Source: Centrapalus pauciflorus
Lineage: Eukaryota; Streptophyta; Magnoliopsida; Asterales; Asteraceae
Direction of reading: 5' to 3'
Assembly: GCA_020465985.1 (NCBI GenBank)
Contig: JAANYP010002059.1
Coordinates: 255,466 to 319,465 of the forward strand
Length of the DNA: 64,000 nucleotides
Within the stretch, counting starts at the first letter, position 1; every line of letters starts with the position of its first letter. The notes under the pieces are model-generated. The model ran no database searches. It worked only from the letters and a program-made list of their open reading frames with translations, and was not told the DNA's origin. The translations under genes were made by a program, and so were the position numbers. Positions 45,824 to 56,116 of this stretch are shown in pieces.

Positions 45824-46401
45824 CATTGGGTGTTCGTGGTGTTCTTTGTTTTCACTAGAGACATCTGTGGTTTCTTGACGTTTTGGACAGTTAAAATCAC
45901 ATTTTTGGAGGATTTTCGAGTTTATCAAGTAAGATATCGGAAAATAATTTGCAGTAGTTCAAGATTTTGGTCGAAATCAATATTTTTAGCCTTAAAAATA
46001 TTCGTTTAATCTGAAACCTTGAAAATATCGAATTATTAGCCGTTTTAACTTGCGGCGCTCGAGTTTATCAAAGGGGTATTAGGGTTTACTCAAATTTCGA
46101 GTTTGTCAGTCAAATACGCTCCTTTCGAAGTTCCTTAGGGTTTGATTTGAGTTTTGGCCATTTCGAATTTGCTCAGATTTCGAATTTACTATAAATTTGA
46201 ATTAGGGATTTCGGGTTTTTTTCAGACCTTTGAGTTTGCCATTAATTTCGAATTTAGTTGGACTTCAAACTTAATTTGGAATTTAACTCCAAATCAGTTT
46301 AAAATTAATTAAATTCGAACTAACTCAGGTTCGAAAGTGTTAATTTAAATTAATTTCTGATTAAATTAATTAAGTTTGAATTCAAAAATTTTTTTGAAAC
46401 A
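45824..46401 (+). repeat. Leader of Copia C with TTCGAA-rich stretch
   Basis: Untranslated leader before gag. From about 46060 to 46345 it is crowded with TTTCGAATTT-type words, as in Copia D. No gene. Confidence 0.72.
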
Positions 46402-49207
46402 ATGACAAGTCTACAAAGGTTTATTGAGATGGACCACGAGGTCGGAAAAGCAAATTCTCCACCAAAGTTGATGAAATTGGAGGATTATTATTGGTGGAAG
46501 GATAGGTTCGCTGACTTCGCTAGATTTAATGATATGAGGATGTGGATTTGTATCGATGAGGGATACATTTCACCTACGGTTGAGGTTGAACGACGACAAA
46601 GAGTCTTGTCATATTCAAAGATGAAGGACGAAGATAAGAAGCTCTATGAAGCCGAAAACCGGGCATTCGCTATCATTAGAATGGCTTTACCTCAGGAGAT
46701 CTTGCACACTTTCCGCAATAAAAAAACAGCAAAAGAGCTGTGGGATTCTTTGGAGAAAAGGTGTGAAGGTAATCCGAGGGTCAGGAAAAATAGAATTGAA
46801 ATGCTCAAACAGCAGTTCGCGATTTTCAAGGCTTTGAAAAACGAAAAGCTGGATGAGACCATTACTCGATTCTATCACCTGCTGACTGAGTTAGACAACC
46901 ACGAAGTGGAGTATAGCGAGACAGAGAAGATTGTGAAGATTCTGGATGCTTTACCAGCTAAATGGGAGATGTATGTGGCACTAATAAAGCATGATGAAGA
47001 CAAGTTCTATACTCTAACTCTAGAAAATGTCATAGGAACGTTGAAGGCCTATCACTTTGAGTTGCTGAAGAAGGAAACGGATTATGAACAAGTACAGGAT
47101 CCAGACATGTACTTTGGGAAGTCCAAATCTTCAGGGGCAACTGACGTAAAGACGGCTACAACATTCTTTTCCAGTGAAAAATCGACTCTGGTTGAATCTG
47201 AAGACTCAGTGAGCTGGGCTTTCTTAGGGTTTTCTAGACCAGAAGAAAAGCAAACTCCGACTACATCTACATCTCAAGGGTATTCAAAGATGCCGATGAG
47301 CGCAAAATCAGCTGAAGACCATCAAAATCTGTTGGCTTCATTTATGGCCGCCTATGGCAATTGCGTTCAAGGGAAAATCAACGATCCTGCGCTTTGGAAT
47401 GAGGATTATGATCAGGTAGATCCTGATGATCTAGAGGAAATGGATCTGCAATGGCAACTGGCCGTGGTGACTCAGCGAGTCAAGAATTTTCATCAAGAGG
47501 ACGGGCAACTGCCAAGGGTTAGGACACTTCGCTAGAGAGTGTCAAAGACCAAAAGTCGAGAACTACCAGAGCCAGTATCAGATGCAATCTCAATGGAGAT
47601 ATCTGCCGGGTATTTCAAGCAGTCAGGCAAATATAGCTGGTCTGTTAACCAATGTCACATCTGACAGACATCTCGATGGAACTTATGACTAGAGTGCACA
47701 TCCAGAGTCGAACGCTAGAGCCTTTATGGCTGAAGTAAACGAGACTGGAAGTGACAGAGCAAAGGAAACGACAGGGGACAACAATCAGAATGATATCAGT
47801 CCTATGTTGGTAGAAAAGTCAGAAGATCAGACGATTCTTGAGTTCGCCGCACAGATGGCCAATGTGGAATCTGATCACGACAAGGTAATTCTGAATTTCT
47901 CAATTTTCTGTGATTTATGTACTTTGTGTGCTACGTCTAATGACAGATTAAACTTGGTTCTAGAACCACATCAAACTATAACTGCTCAGAATGAATCTTT
48001 AAAATTAGACAACGCTAGCCTCTTAGATATAAAGGAAGACCTTAGAAATAAGCTTAAGGCAGATGCACAAGATATCACAGTTCTAAAAGACAAGCTGAGT
48101 GAGCAGTGTGTTAGATTAGAACTGATGTATGAACATGTTGAGGCATTGACCAAAGAGCTTAAGACCAAAGAAGTAGAGCTAGCAGAATCTAAGGTTAAGG
48201 TAGCTGAGGTAAACAGTAAACTGGAAAAGTTTAGGAACTCATCACTCAACCTAAGGAAGATCTTAGATGGACAGCGTCAGTCTAAGAAACCTGTAGGTCT
48301 AGGGTATCTTGAGAGTCCTCTGCCTTTCAATGATAATTATGTACCTCAACCTCAGGAGAAACCTGAAAAACCAATTGAATCAGAGAAAGCACCTGAACCT
48401 AAGTCTGAAATTTTTAAGGATAAGGAAACTAAGGTGACTAGTAATAATGTCACGATTAAAAAGGTCAAATTTGTGCCAACCTCTAGTGATAAGCCTGTAC
48501 GACAAGCCAAAATTGACTTTAATGATCAAGAGGAGAAACCAGTCACTATAGTTGAGCCGAAAGAACCAGACACTAGTGAGACACCTACGTCAAAGGGCAC
48601 ACATAAAAAGTCTATTAACAAAATGTCTTGCTTTAGATGTCATGAAAGGGGACATGTGGCTTCTAGTTGTCCACATAGGAAAGTAGACTCTACACCTAAA
48701 ACTGGAAAGATGGAACAACATATACCTTCTACAAGTGTTGCAAGCACAAGTAGTTCTAATAACACCGAGAAAACTGTGCAAGCCACACCAAAATCTGCTG
48801 TGAAACAAACACCTGTGTCAGGTCGACCCAAAGAAGTGATTAGGACTAATTCACCAAATAGAGTCATTAATCAATCTAAGTCAGGACCACAACAAAATTA
48901 TAGGAGTACTACGCCTAGCACAGCTTACACTCCGGTTAGGTCATACACTCCTGTAAGACATCAAACACCAGGTAGAGCTCAGGGATATCTATCGGAAATG
49001 CCTTATAATTGAAACGATTCAAGAGCTCCACAACAAATGCCTACACAAAGGCCGAGAGTGAACTTAAATCACTCTGCACCACAACAGGCTCAAAATCAAA
49101 AACACAACTCACCTGAAAGGGGAGATGGGTATTTGAAAGAGTTCAAGTATGTGGACGAGAATGGTATTACCAAGTCAGTCATGGCTTGGGTTCCCCGTGA
49201 TAACTAA
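46402..49207 (+). pseudogene. Copia C Gag
   Basis: Starts MTSLQRFIEMDHEVGK. An open first part of 377 codons holds the capsid-like region (LEDYYWWKDRFADFARF, LPQEILHTFRNKKTAKELW, FYHLLTELDNHEVE). A frameshift in the first zinc knuckle (about 47510) breaks it. The second open part (47726-49012) carries a coiled-coil-like stretch (47990-48250), a Pro/Lys-rich linker, a second knuckle (CFRCHERGHVASSC, ~48630) and a basic tail. One further stop (YN, 49010) precedes the family terminus VPRDN at 49205-49207. A donor-like AAG/GTAATT lies at 47884/47885. Confidence 0.87.
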
Positions 49208-49227
49208 CCTTTTTCTTTCATGTGCAG
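47885..49227 (+). other. Intron-like segment between gag and protease of Copia C
   Basis: Donor AAG/GTAATT, acceptor CTTTTTCTTTCATGTGCAG/GAG, 1343 bases, the same length and same junction phases as in Copia D. A one-base difference just after the acceptor breaks the protease frame in this copy. Confidence 0.5.
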
Positions 49228-50425
49228 GAGATAACTACAGGTCCAAACATAAGTGGTTTGTCGACAGTGGTTGCTCCAGGCACATGACAGGGGAAAGAAG
49301 TCTACTCGCAGACTTCAAGGGAGGGAATAGGGGATTTGTCATTCGCTGGCAATAAAGGAGGGACTATCACCGGTACTGGAGTGGTCACTAATGGGACTAT
49401 CAAACTGGATCAAGTTTATCATGTTGATAAACTGGTTCACAATCTCATTAGTGTATCTCAAATCTGTGATAAGAAGAACTCAGTACTTTTCACTGATACT
49501 GAGGCGTTAGTGCTGAAGTCGGGATTCAAAGTACCTGAAGAGTGGATACTGATGAGGGCTCCAAGGAAGAATGAACTGTACATGCTAGACATGAACAAGC
49601 CGGAATCTTCAATTGGACGAATTTGTCTACTATCTAAAGCTTCAGAGACGGAATCAGTTTTATGGCACAGACGCATGGCACACTTGCATCTGAGAAAAAT
49701 GAATTACATTACGAAAAATGAATTGGTGCAAGGTGTTCCAATGAAGAGTTTTCAGTTTAGGACAAGTGTCTACATTGCAATAAAGGAAAACAACAAAAGA
49801 AGGCACACAAGTCCAAGACTCAGAACTCAATAGCTGCCACGTTCGATTTGTTGCATATGGACCTGTTCGGACAAATCAACAAAAGGAGTATAAGTGGTAG
49901 TTGGTATTGTTTGCTTATTACTGATGAATACTCACGATTTTCATGGGTTTTATTTTTAGGTACAAAGGACGAGACAGCTGCCAAGCTAATCGGGTTCTTA
50001 GACCAAGTGGAAAACTCATACGGAACATGGGTTAAACGTATCAGGATTGATAACGGAACGGAGTTTAAAAACACAGTTATTGGTGTATATTTCCTATCAA
50101 AGGGCATAGTGCATCAATTTAGTGCACCATATGAGCCACAACAAAATGGGGTGGCAGAACGGAAAAACAGGACTTTGATTGAGGCAGCAAGGACCATGCT
50201 CTCGGATTCAAAGCTTCCTACCATGTTTTGGGGGGAGGCGGTGAATACCGCGTGTCATATTTTAAACAGTGTCCTTACTGTCAAAGCATTGAACAAAACC
50301 TGTTATGAAGTTTTGAATAAAAGGCAACCAAATTTAACTGGCTTCGAACTATTTGGGGTACCATGTACGTTAATGAAAACAAAACATCAACCTAAGTTTG
50401 GTGAAAAGGCTGACGAATGATACTT
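49228..50425 (+). pseudogene. Copia C protease and integrase
   Basis: Protease WFVDSGCSRHMTGE (~49258), then LISVSQICD, integrase zinc-binding HRRMAHLHLRKMNY, and the core with Asp in LLHMDLFGQ, Asp in IDNGTEF and Glu in PQQNGVAERKNRTLIEAAR, WGEAVNTACH. Frameshifts near 49240, 49340 and 49790 and a TGA at 50418-50420 (Gly codon in relatives). Cut by Copia E at 50426, inside the conserved GYFVG segment. Confidence 0.88.
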
Positions 50426-51115
50426 TGTCAGGATCTATAACTTATGAAAATTATGAATAACCAAGATTAACTGATTTGAATTTATCAGAGTATAAATCAA
50501 TAATCTTGCTTTGAATCAAAGTTTAATTAAGAAGTTTGCGGAATAACACTTAATTATTTTGACAAAAACTTTCAGAATCAATAATAGCATAAAACATAAG
50601 AAGTAATCAAGACTGTTTGTATTGCTGAATTCACTGATTACAATCACCTCTAATCTGTTTTGATTAGACGAAGAACACAAACTGTTCTTAGGGTTTTACA
50701 ACCTTAGAGGCTTAAGAAAACTTGAACAATAAAGCAATTACAGACTCAAAATATGCAGAAAACTCTTATTCTATGCGTATATCTTCTATACAATCTTCTG
50801 TCTATTTATATTGCTTTATGGACGTGTTTCCTTGAAGGACTATGACTTCTCTGATAGTAGATATGCTGGAATCTTCTTGTAGATATCTTCCCTGAAAATC
50901 AGCACATTCTGTTTATGAAACTGTTGAGCAGCTTGAATGACTTGGCAGCATGAACTGAGCAGCTTGAGTTATTTTGCTCTGGCAGCTTGAACTTTTATAC
51001 TGGCAGCTCGAGTTTCTTCAACTAGCAGCATGAACTTTGTACTTACACAGAAATTCTACTAACAGTATGAGAAGTCTAACTAACAGCTTGAGTATACTTA
51101 AACTATTTCCCAACA
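50426..51115 (-). repeat. 3' LTR of Copia E
   Basis: 690 bp, minus-strand TGTTGGGAAATAG to GATCCTGACA. A TATA box (TATAAATAGA, minus) is at 50801-50810. The U3 part (50925-51110) holds about seven degenerate copies of GCAGCTTGA/GCAGCATGA. No gene. Confidence 0.9.
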
Positions 51116-51126
51116 ATCTCCCCCTA
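51116..51126 (-). promoter_or_regulatory. LTR-proximal polypurine tract of Copia E
   Basis: Minus-strand TAGGGGGAGAT abutting the LTR start TGTTGGG; the functional plus-strand primer by position. Confidence 0.88.
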
Positions 51127-51435
51127 ACTTAAATTCTTTATACAAGACTTTAAGTTCTATACAAATAAGGAAATGAAAAAGTAAACTGTTATTTACAAAC
51201 CAAGGCTTTCAAAAACTTACAATTGTGCAAGCTTCTGATCTATAGCCTTCAAAAATTCTCTCTTCATCTCTTCTTTATCACAAGATATCCTAACTGATTT
51301 TATTTGAAGCAGCATATCTTTTGAAAAATTATAAAACTCGAGATTGAAGAAAATACCAAATCCATCTTTGAATTGAATTCTGTAGGTTCTGGATTTGACA
51401 AAAATATGTACTTCCTTGATCTGCTTCCCTTTCTT

Positions 51436-54030
51436 CTAAGCATCTTCCACTTCTTTTCTTGCAAATTCAGCATCAGCAACTGAACTTAGATCTCTGATGA
51501 GTTGTTTTACTTGTGGAAGATCAGATCTGACTTGAGAAACAGACCCTATGTGGTACATCTTTATTAGTTCATCCCTGGTCAGCTTATGGACCATCTGCCA
51601 GAATGTATCATACTCCTCTTCTGGTCCAGATTCTCTCCTTATCACAAACTTGACCCTTATATTTCTTTCATCCAGAGACCTGGCAAACCAGTAGTTGATT
51701 TCTGGCTTTGTGAAGTCATGTTGATCAATCAACTTTTCTATTTCCATAGCTTTTTGCAAATGGTGCTGAAAGATCACCCTCTTAACAGATGATGGAACAG
51801 AAACAGTAGGTTGATCAGTGGGAGCAGGTGCACTGGCAGCTTCAGTTTGGACTGGTTTTGTTGATGGTTGGACTGATTGGGACGGTTGAACTTTTGGTAC
51901 TGGCTGAACTGCTGAAGAGACTCTTGTTTTCTTTCTTTTCTCCATTTCTTTATCATGTATTTCCTGCAGCCTTTCAGTACTCATGGACTGAGCAATTTTC
52001 TTTGGTATGTCTGCTGCAACGGCAAAATTGATCAAGAATCTTCTATTTTCAGCCTTGGTATGCCCAGTTGGCATCTTCCTCTTCCTTTCACCTTGCTTGA
52101 CCACAAACCCTCTTAGGTAATCTCCTAAGGTTTCATCATCTTGCATTGGGGCATGGGTTTGCTGGTCTAAGGCCTGATCTTGTTCTTCTGCTAATTTTCT
52201 GGCAATCTCAGCATCAAAGGCAATCTGGGCTTTTCTGGAAGAAAACTTGTGCTTTGGAGACTCAATGAGAATACCCTTGCCCTTATCTTTTGTAGCAGAA
52301 GATGTAGCTTGGACTGAACTGGATGGAGCTTGAATACCTTCTCTTATAACAACTCCAGTTGCTCTTGTAGAAGCAGCTTGAGTTTCTAGGCTAACAGCTT
52401 GAGAAGCTGTTGGGACTGCTAGCCTAGAAGATGGAGCTGTTGATGCTGCTTGGACTGTTGGTGTTGGAGCTGCTTGGACTGGTTCAGGAACTTCCTGATT
52501 CTCCCCCTTTTTGGAAGCATTGGTTTGGTCAGAAGGACCTACAACCTTTGCCACATGGGTTTGAATCAACTGCTCTAGTTTGATGAGCTTATTTCCACAA
52601 AGAGTAAACCCTTTGTGTAGATTAGCCAGTTTCTGATTGTGAGCAGCTTCTGCCTGTTTGAGTGCATGAATTTGTGCCCCCTGTGCAGCAATGATGGACA
52701 TTTGGTATTCCAACATTGTTACAACAGGTTTCAGCTTTGGATCCGTTAAGAGCATCAGTTGCAGACTAGTCTCAAGATCAGATAACACCAGGGGTGTTTG
52801 TGGTCTATCACTGACATTAACACCAGAAGTAGGAACCTCTGGGCCCCTCTTTTCTTGGTACTGGGGACTTCCAGCTCGTGTTTGCACACTTGCTGTTGCC
52901 ATGGGTGTGGTCTTAGAGATGTTGGCCCTGTCCTGTGCCTCTTGTGCAGAGACATCAGTAGTGCCAGCCACAGAACCCATATGAACAGTCTCAGAAGAGA
53001 TGTTCACCTCCTGATTGAGGTTGGGAGTGTCCTCAATTGGTTCCCTTTGGATATTCTGTGCAGAAGGATCCTCCTGCACAGGGATATATGGCTCTTGTCT
53101 AAGGGAGGAGGAGGAAGGAGCTCCTCGTCCCCTTTTCCTTTTATATAAGTATTGTAGTGGGCGTTTGGGCTGTACAAAAGGATCAGAGGGAATATCTGTA
53201 TCATGAGGAGTGGGTTGGGGTCCTGGGGTTGAAGCAGTAATGTTAGGCTGTGTCTGCTCAGGCCCCTCTCCTCTGTTTCTTGTGATGATGTTCATCATTG
53301 CAGAGGGCAATGGAGCATCAATGCTAACAAAATTGGCACTTGGCTTTATCAGCCTTTTGATTGAAGATAGTGAGTGCCTATGGGAAACATATATCCTCTT
53401 ATGTAAATTTGAAGCAGTGCAGGTGTGTGCAATTATTTTTGCCAAAAATCGAGGATACATCAAAAATTTCCCATGCTTCAAGGAATGATGCCTTAACATT
53501 CCTTGAAAGATCATATTTGAAAAATTAAACTGTTGGCCAGTAGAAAAGCACACTAAGGCAGTGGCAATATTTGAAGAAAATTCGGACCAACCAGTTCTTT
53601 TGGGGCTTAAACATTGCTGAATAATATGCACAAGGTATTTCCATTTAGGAGAAAAATGTGCTTTCAAGAAAGTAAAAGAATCAGCAGGACCCCTATATCC
53701 AATATTTTGAAGACCAAAGTGTAAAGCAGTAAGAGATAGGTCTTTTATACCTGTGGCATCTTGAAGATGCAGATGATGTCTGATGGACTCCTCGGTGATA
53801 TTGATGGTAGTACCATCGATTTTGGAAGTCAGGGTAGGCACTCCATTGATGGTTTGAACATAGGCATGATTCCAGAATTGCTCAATATGAGATATGTATA
53901 TAGTGGGGTCAATATTGAGTGCATAGTGTATATGGGAGTTCCTGAGGAAGTCCATCATCTCATGGAACGGTTCAAGGTCAGTGTGTTTCAGGGTGTATGG
54001 GAGGCAGTTGTGTTCTTTTACGAACTCCAT
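51436..54030 (-). CDS. 3' ORF of Copia E, 864 codons, function unknown
   Basis: Open from MEFVKEHNCL. Residues ~1-230 form a compact conserved part (MMDFLRNSHIHYAL, YISHIEQFWNHA, ITEESIRHHLHLQDATGI, FSPKWKYLVHIIQQCLSPK, GWSEFSSNIATALVC, KFLMYPRFLAKII). A Pro/Gln/Ser/Thr-rich middle (~230-560) is followed by a charged C-terminal part with DAEIARKLAEEQ, DDETLGDYLRGFV, STERLQEIHDKEMEKRKK and VIRRESGPEEEY. No signal peptide, membrane helix or known catalytic motif is visible. I recall similar proteins downstream of Copia pol in asterid genomes, where they carry misleading database names. The TAG ending the frame is premature: 72 more open codons, homologous to Copia H, continue in frame to 51217-51219. 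Confidence 0.85.
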   Translation of the reverse strand: MEFVKEHNCLPYTLKHTDLEPFHEMMDFLRNSHIHYALNIDPTIYISHIEQFWNHAYVQTINGVPTLTSKIDGTTINITEESIRHHLHLQDATGIKDLSLTALHFGLQNIGYRGPADSFTFLKAHFSPKWKYLVHIIQQCLSPKRTGWSEFSSNIATALVCFSTGQQFNFSNMIFQGMLRHHSLKHGKFLMYPRFLAKIIAHTCTASNLHKRIYVSHRHSLSSIKRLIKPSANFVSIDAPLPSAMMNIITRNRGEGPEQTQPNITASTPGPQPTPHDTDIPSDPFVQPKRPLQYLYKRKRGRGAPSSSSLRQEPYIPVQEDPSAQNIQREPIEDTPNLNQEVNISSETVHMGSVAGTTDVSAQEAQDRANISKTTPMATASVQTRAGSPQYQEKRGPEVPTSGVNVSDRPQTPLVLSDLETSLQLMLLTDPKLKPVVTMLEYQMSIIAAQGAQIHALKQAEAAHNQKLANLHKGFTLCGNKLIKLEQLIQTHVAKVVGPSDQTNASKKGENQEVPEPVQAAPTPTVQAASTAPSSRLAVPTASQAVSLETQAASTRATGVVIREGIQAPSSSVQATSSATKDKGKGILIESPKHKFSSRKAQIAFDAEIARKLAEEQDQALDQQTHAPMQDDETLGDYLRGFVVKQGERKRKMPTGHTKAENRRFLINFAVAADIPKKIAQSMSTERLQEIHDKEMEKRKKTRVSSAVQPVPKVQPSQSVQPSTKPVQTEAASAPAPTDQPTVSVPSSVKRVIFQHHLQKAMEIEKLIDQHDFTKPEINYWFARSLDERNIRVKFVIRRESGPEEEYDTFWQMVHKLTRDELIKMYHIGSVSQVRSDLPQVKQLIRDLSSVADAEFARKEVEDA

Positions 54031-54047
54031 TGATCAAGAAACGACGG

Positions 54048-54064
54048 TTTAGGGTTTAGGGTTT
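54048..54064 (-). promoter_or_regulatory. Telo-box-like repeat upstream of the 3' ORF start
   Basis: Minus-strand AAACCCTAAACCCTAAA about 20 bases before the 3' ORF ATG. Such AAACCCTA boxes are common near transcription starts of plant genes. Copia H keeps only one degenerate unit. Confidence 0.6.
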
Positions 54065-54264
54065 GAAGAGAATGTGTGTATCGTTCAGAGAGAAAGCAGA
54101 AGGCCGTGGAAGAAGAATATGTAACTGGTAGTTACAACTGAACGAAACTGGGACCTTTAAAGGTTTCGAAAAGGTTAGGTCCCGCGCACACATTTGGGAA
54201 ATTACCTAAATACCCTGCACACTTTGACAGATCAAGTGAAAATAACTAGCAGTCCGAGAAAATG

Positions 54265-54299
54265 AACTAGCAGCATGAGAAAAGACTCATGCTGTTAGT
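54265..54299 (-). other. Conserved hairpin between pol and the 3' ORF of Copia E
   Basis: Stem AACTAGCAGCATGAG / CTCATGCTGTTAGT with loop AAAAGA; one weak pair. Counterpart of 3005-3040 in Copia H with a compensatory base-pair change. Confidence 0.7.
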
Positions 54300-54330
54300 G
54301 TAAATTTGTGCAGATTTTCAATGGAACAGT

Positions 54331-54341
54331 GTCTCCCCCTT
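54331..54341 (-). promoter_or_regulatory. Post-pol polypurine tract of Copia E
   Basis: Minus-strand AAGGGGGAGAC just after the RNase H stop, identical to Copia H 3070-3080. Confidence 0.72.
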
Positions 54342-54377
54342 AAATTAGCATATTGAGTTGATAATAATAAAAATCAA

Positions 54378-56116
54378 TTAATCCATGTTTACCATACCAA
54401 TGTTTGATATTAGGAAAGTGAACCTTCCTACATCAAAAGGTTTTGTAAATAGATCAGCTAGCTGATCATCAGTATGTATTTTGGTAACTTGGATTAACTT
54501 CTTTTCATTACAATCTCTGATGAAGTGAAATCTGATTTCTATATGCTTGGTTTTTGGGAATTTCACTGGGTTTTGCACAATGCTAATGGCACTTGAATTG
54601 TCAATATAAATAGGAGTGGATAAGAAATTCATACCATAGTCTCTTAGCTGATTTTGAATCCACATTACCTGGGAGCAGCAGCTTGCAGCTGCTACGTATT
54701 CTGCTTCAGTGGATGATGTGGAGACAGTTGTTTGTTTCTTGCATTGCCAAGAGACCAGTCTTGCTCCTAAGTATTGACATCCACCAGTTGTGGATTTTCT
54801 GTCAATGTTGCAACCACCATAGTCACTGTCAGAATATGCAGTTAGTTCAAAAGGAGAGTCTTTGGGATACCAGAGGCCTAAATGTGGTTGGCCTTTAAGG
54901 TATCTGAAAATTCTCTTAACAGCAACCAAGTGAGAATCCTTTGGTGAACATTGAAACCTGGCACACACACAGACAGCAAACATTATATCAGGTCTAGAAG
55001 ATGTTAGATACATGAGAGATCCTATAAGGGATCTGTATAGATGAATGTCCACATCTATGCCGTCTTTGTCTGTATGAAGCTGTTTATGAGGATCCATTGG
55101 AGTGCTTGCAACCTTTGTGTCTTGATAGCCAAACTTTTCCAGTATGTCTTTGACATACTTTGATTGACTTATGAATAGACCAGTAGGCTTCTGTTTGACC
55201 TGCAGCCCTAGAAAGAATGTGAGTTCCCCCATTGAACTCATTTGAAACTTTTTGTGCATTAGGCCTCAAAATCTTTGCACAACTTATCATTAGTTGAGCC
55301 AAAAATGATGTCATCAACATAGATCTGGACAAGAAGAATCTCAGCTTTGATGGATTTAATGAAAAGTGTTTTGTCCAGAGTGCCTCTCTTGAATCCATTC
55401 TGTAGAAGATATGATGACAGTGTGTCATACCATGCTCTGGGGGCTTGGTGAAGACCATAGAGAGCTTTGTCTAGCTTGTACACCCTGTCTGGATACTTGT
55501 AGTCTTCAAAACCAGGAGGTTGACACACATACACTTCCTCTTCAATTGTCCCATACAAGAAAGCAGACTTAACATCCATTTGATACACTTTAAAGCCTTT
55601 GAAACTTGCATATGCTAGAAATAGTCTGATGGCTTCAATTCTTGCTACTGGAGCAAAGACATCATCATAATCTATTCCTTCTTCTTGAGTGTACCCTTGT
55701 GCTACTAGTCTTGCTTTGTTCTTGATGACTATCCCTCTCTCATCCTTCTTGTTTCTGAACACCCATCTTGTACCTATTGCTCTCTTACCTTTAGGAAGAT
55801 CCACCAGAGTCCATACATTCTGAATTTTAAACTGTAAAAGCTCTTCTTGCATAGCTTCAATCCAGGATGAATCTTTTAGTGCTTCTGATGCCTTTTTGGG
55901 TTCTAGTTGAGACATGAAACAGGCATGTTCAAAAGCAGCTAGGCTGAATTCTGGAACTGCTTGTTCAGCAACAGCAGTCTCATTGTGGACCATCTTCCTT
56001 GTTTGAACAGGAGTGCTTGGATCACCCAGTATTTGATTGAGAGGGTGATACTTATGAACTCTTAGTGTGGGCTCTCTCTGTTTGGAAGGATGTTCCAAGG
56101 TTTGTGTCATCTCCAT
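54378..56116 (-). pseudogene. Copia E RT-RNase H
   Basis: RT: GTRWVFRNKKDERGIVIKNKARLVAQGY, VYQMDVKSAFLYGTIEEEVYV, LYGLHQAPRAWYDTL, catalytic YVDDIIFGSTN. One base is lost at about 55260 (after CKDFEA), shifting the frame; the next open piece runs from MHKKFQMSSMGELTFFLGLQV through RNase H (YSDSDYGGC, RKSTTGG, STEAEYVAAAS, DNSSAISIV, DLFTKPF) to the stop after GMVNMD. The reading frame upstream of about 56075 is also shifted relative to Copia H. Only these small lesions separate it from an intact frame. Confidence 0.9.

Larger units (their letters stand above)
45209..50425 (+). mobile_element. Copia C, 5' two thirds (Sirevirus-like)
   Basis: 5' LTR, primer site, leader, gag, protease and integrase core on the plus strand; interrupted in the integrase C-terminus by the LTR of Copia E. 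Same family as Copia D but in opposite orientation. RT and RNase H, if still present, lie beyond the window. Several frameshifts and stops. Confidence 0.9.

Noticed and set aside
51436..54030. Envelope glycoprotein of an endogenous retrovirus-like element
   Set aside because: No signal peptide, membrane helix or Cys pattern visible; position alone is not enough.
54048..54064. Telomeric repeat, possibly an interstitial telomere
   Set aside because: Only two to three units, in a 5' leader; more like a telo-box.
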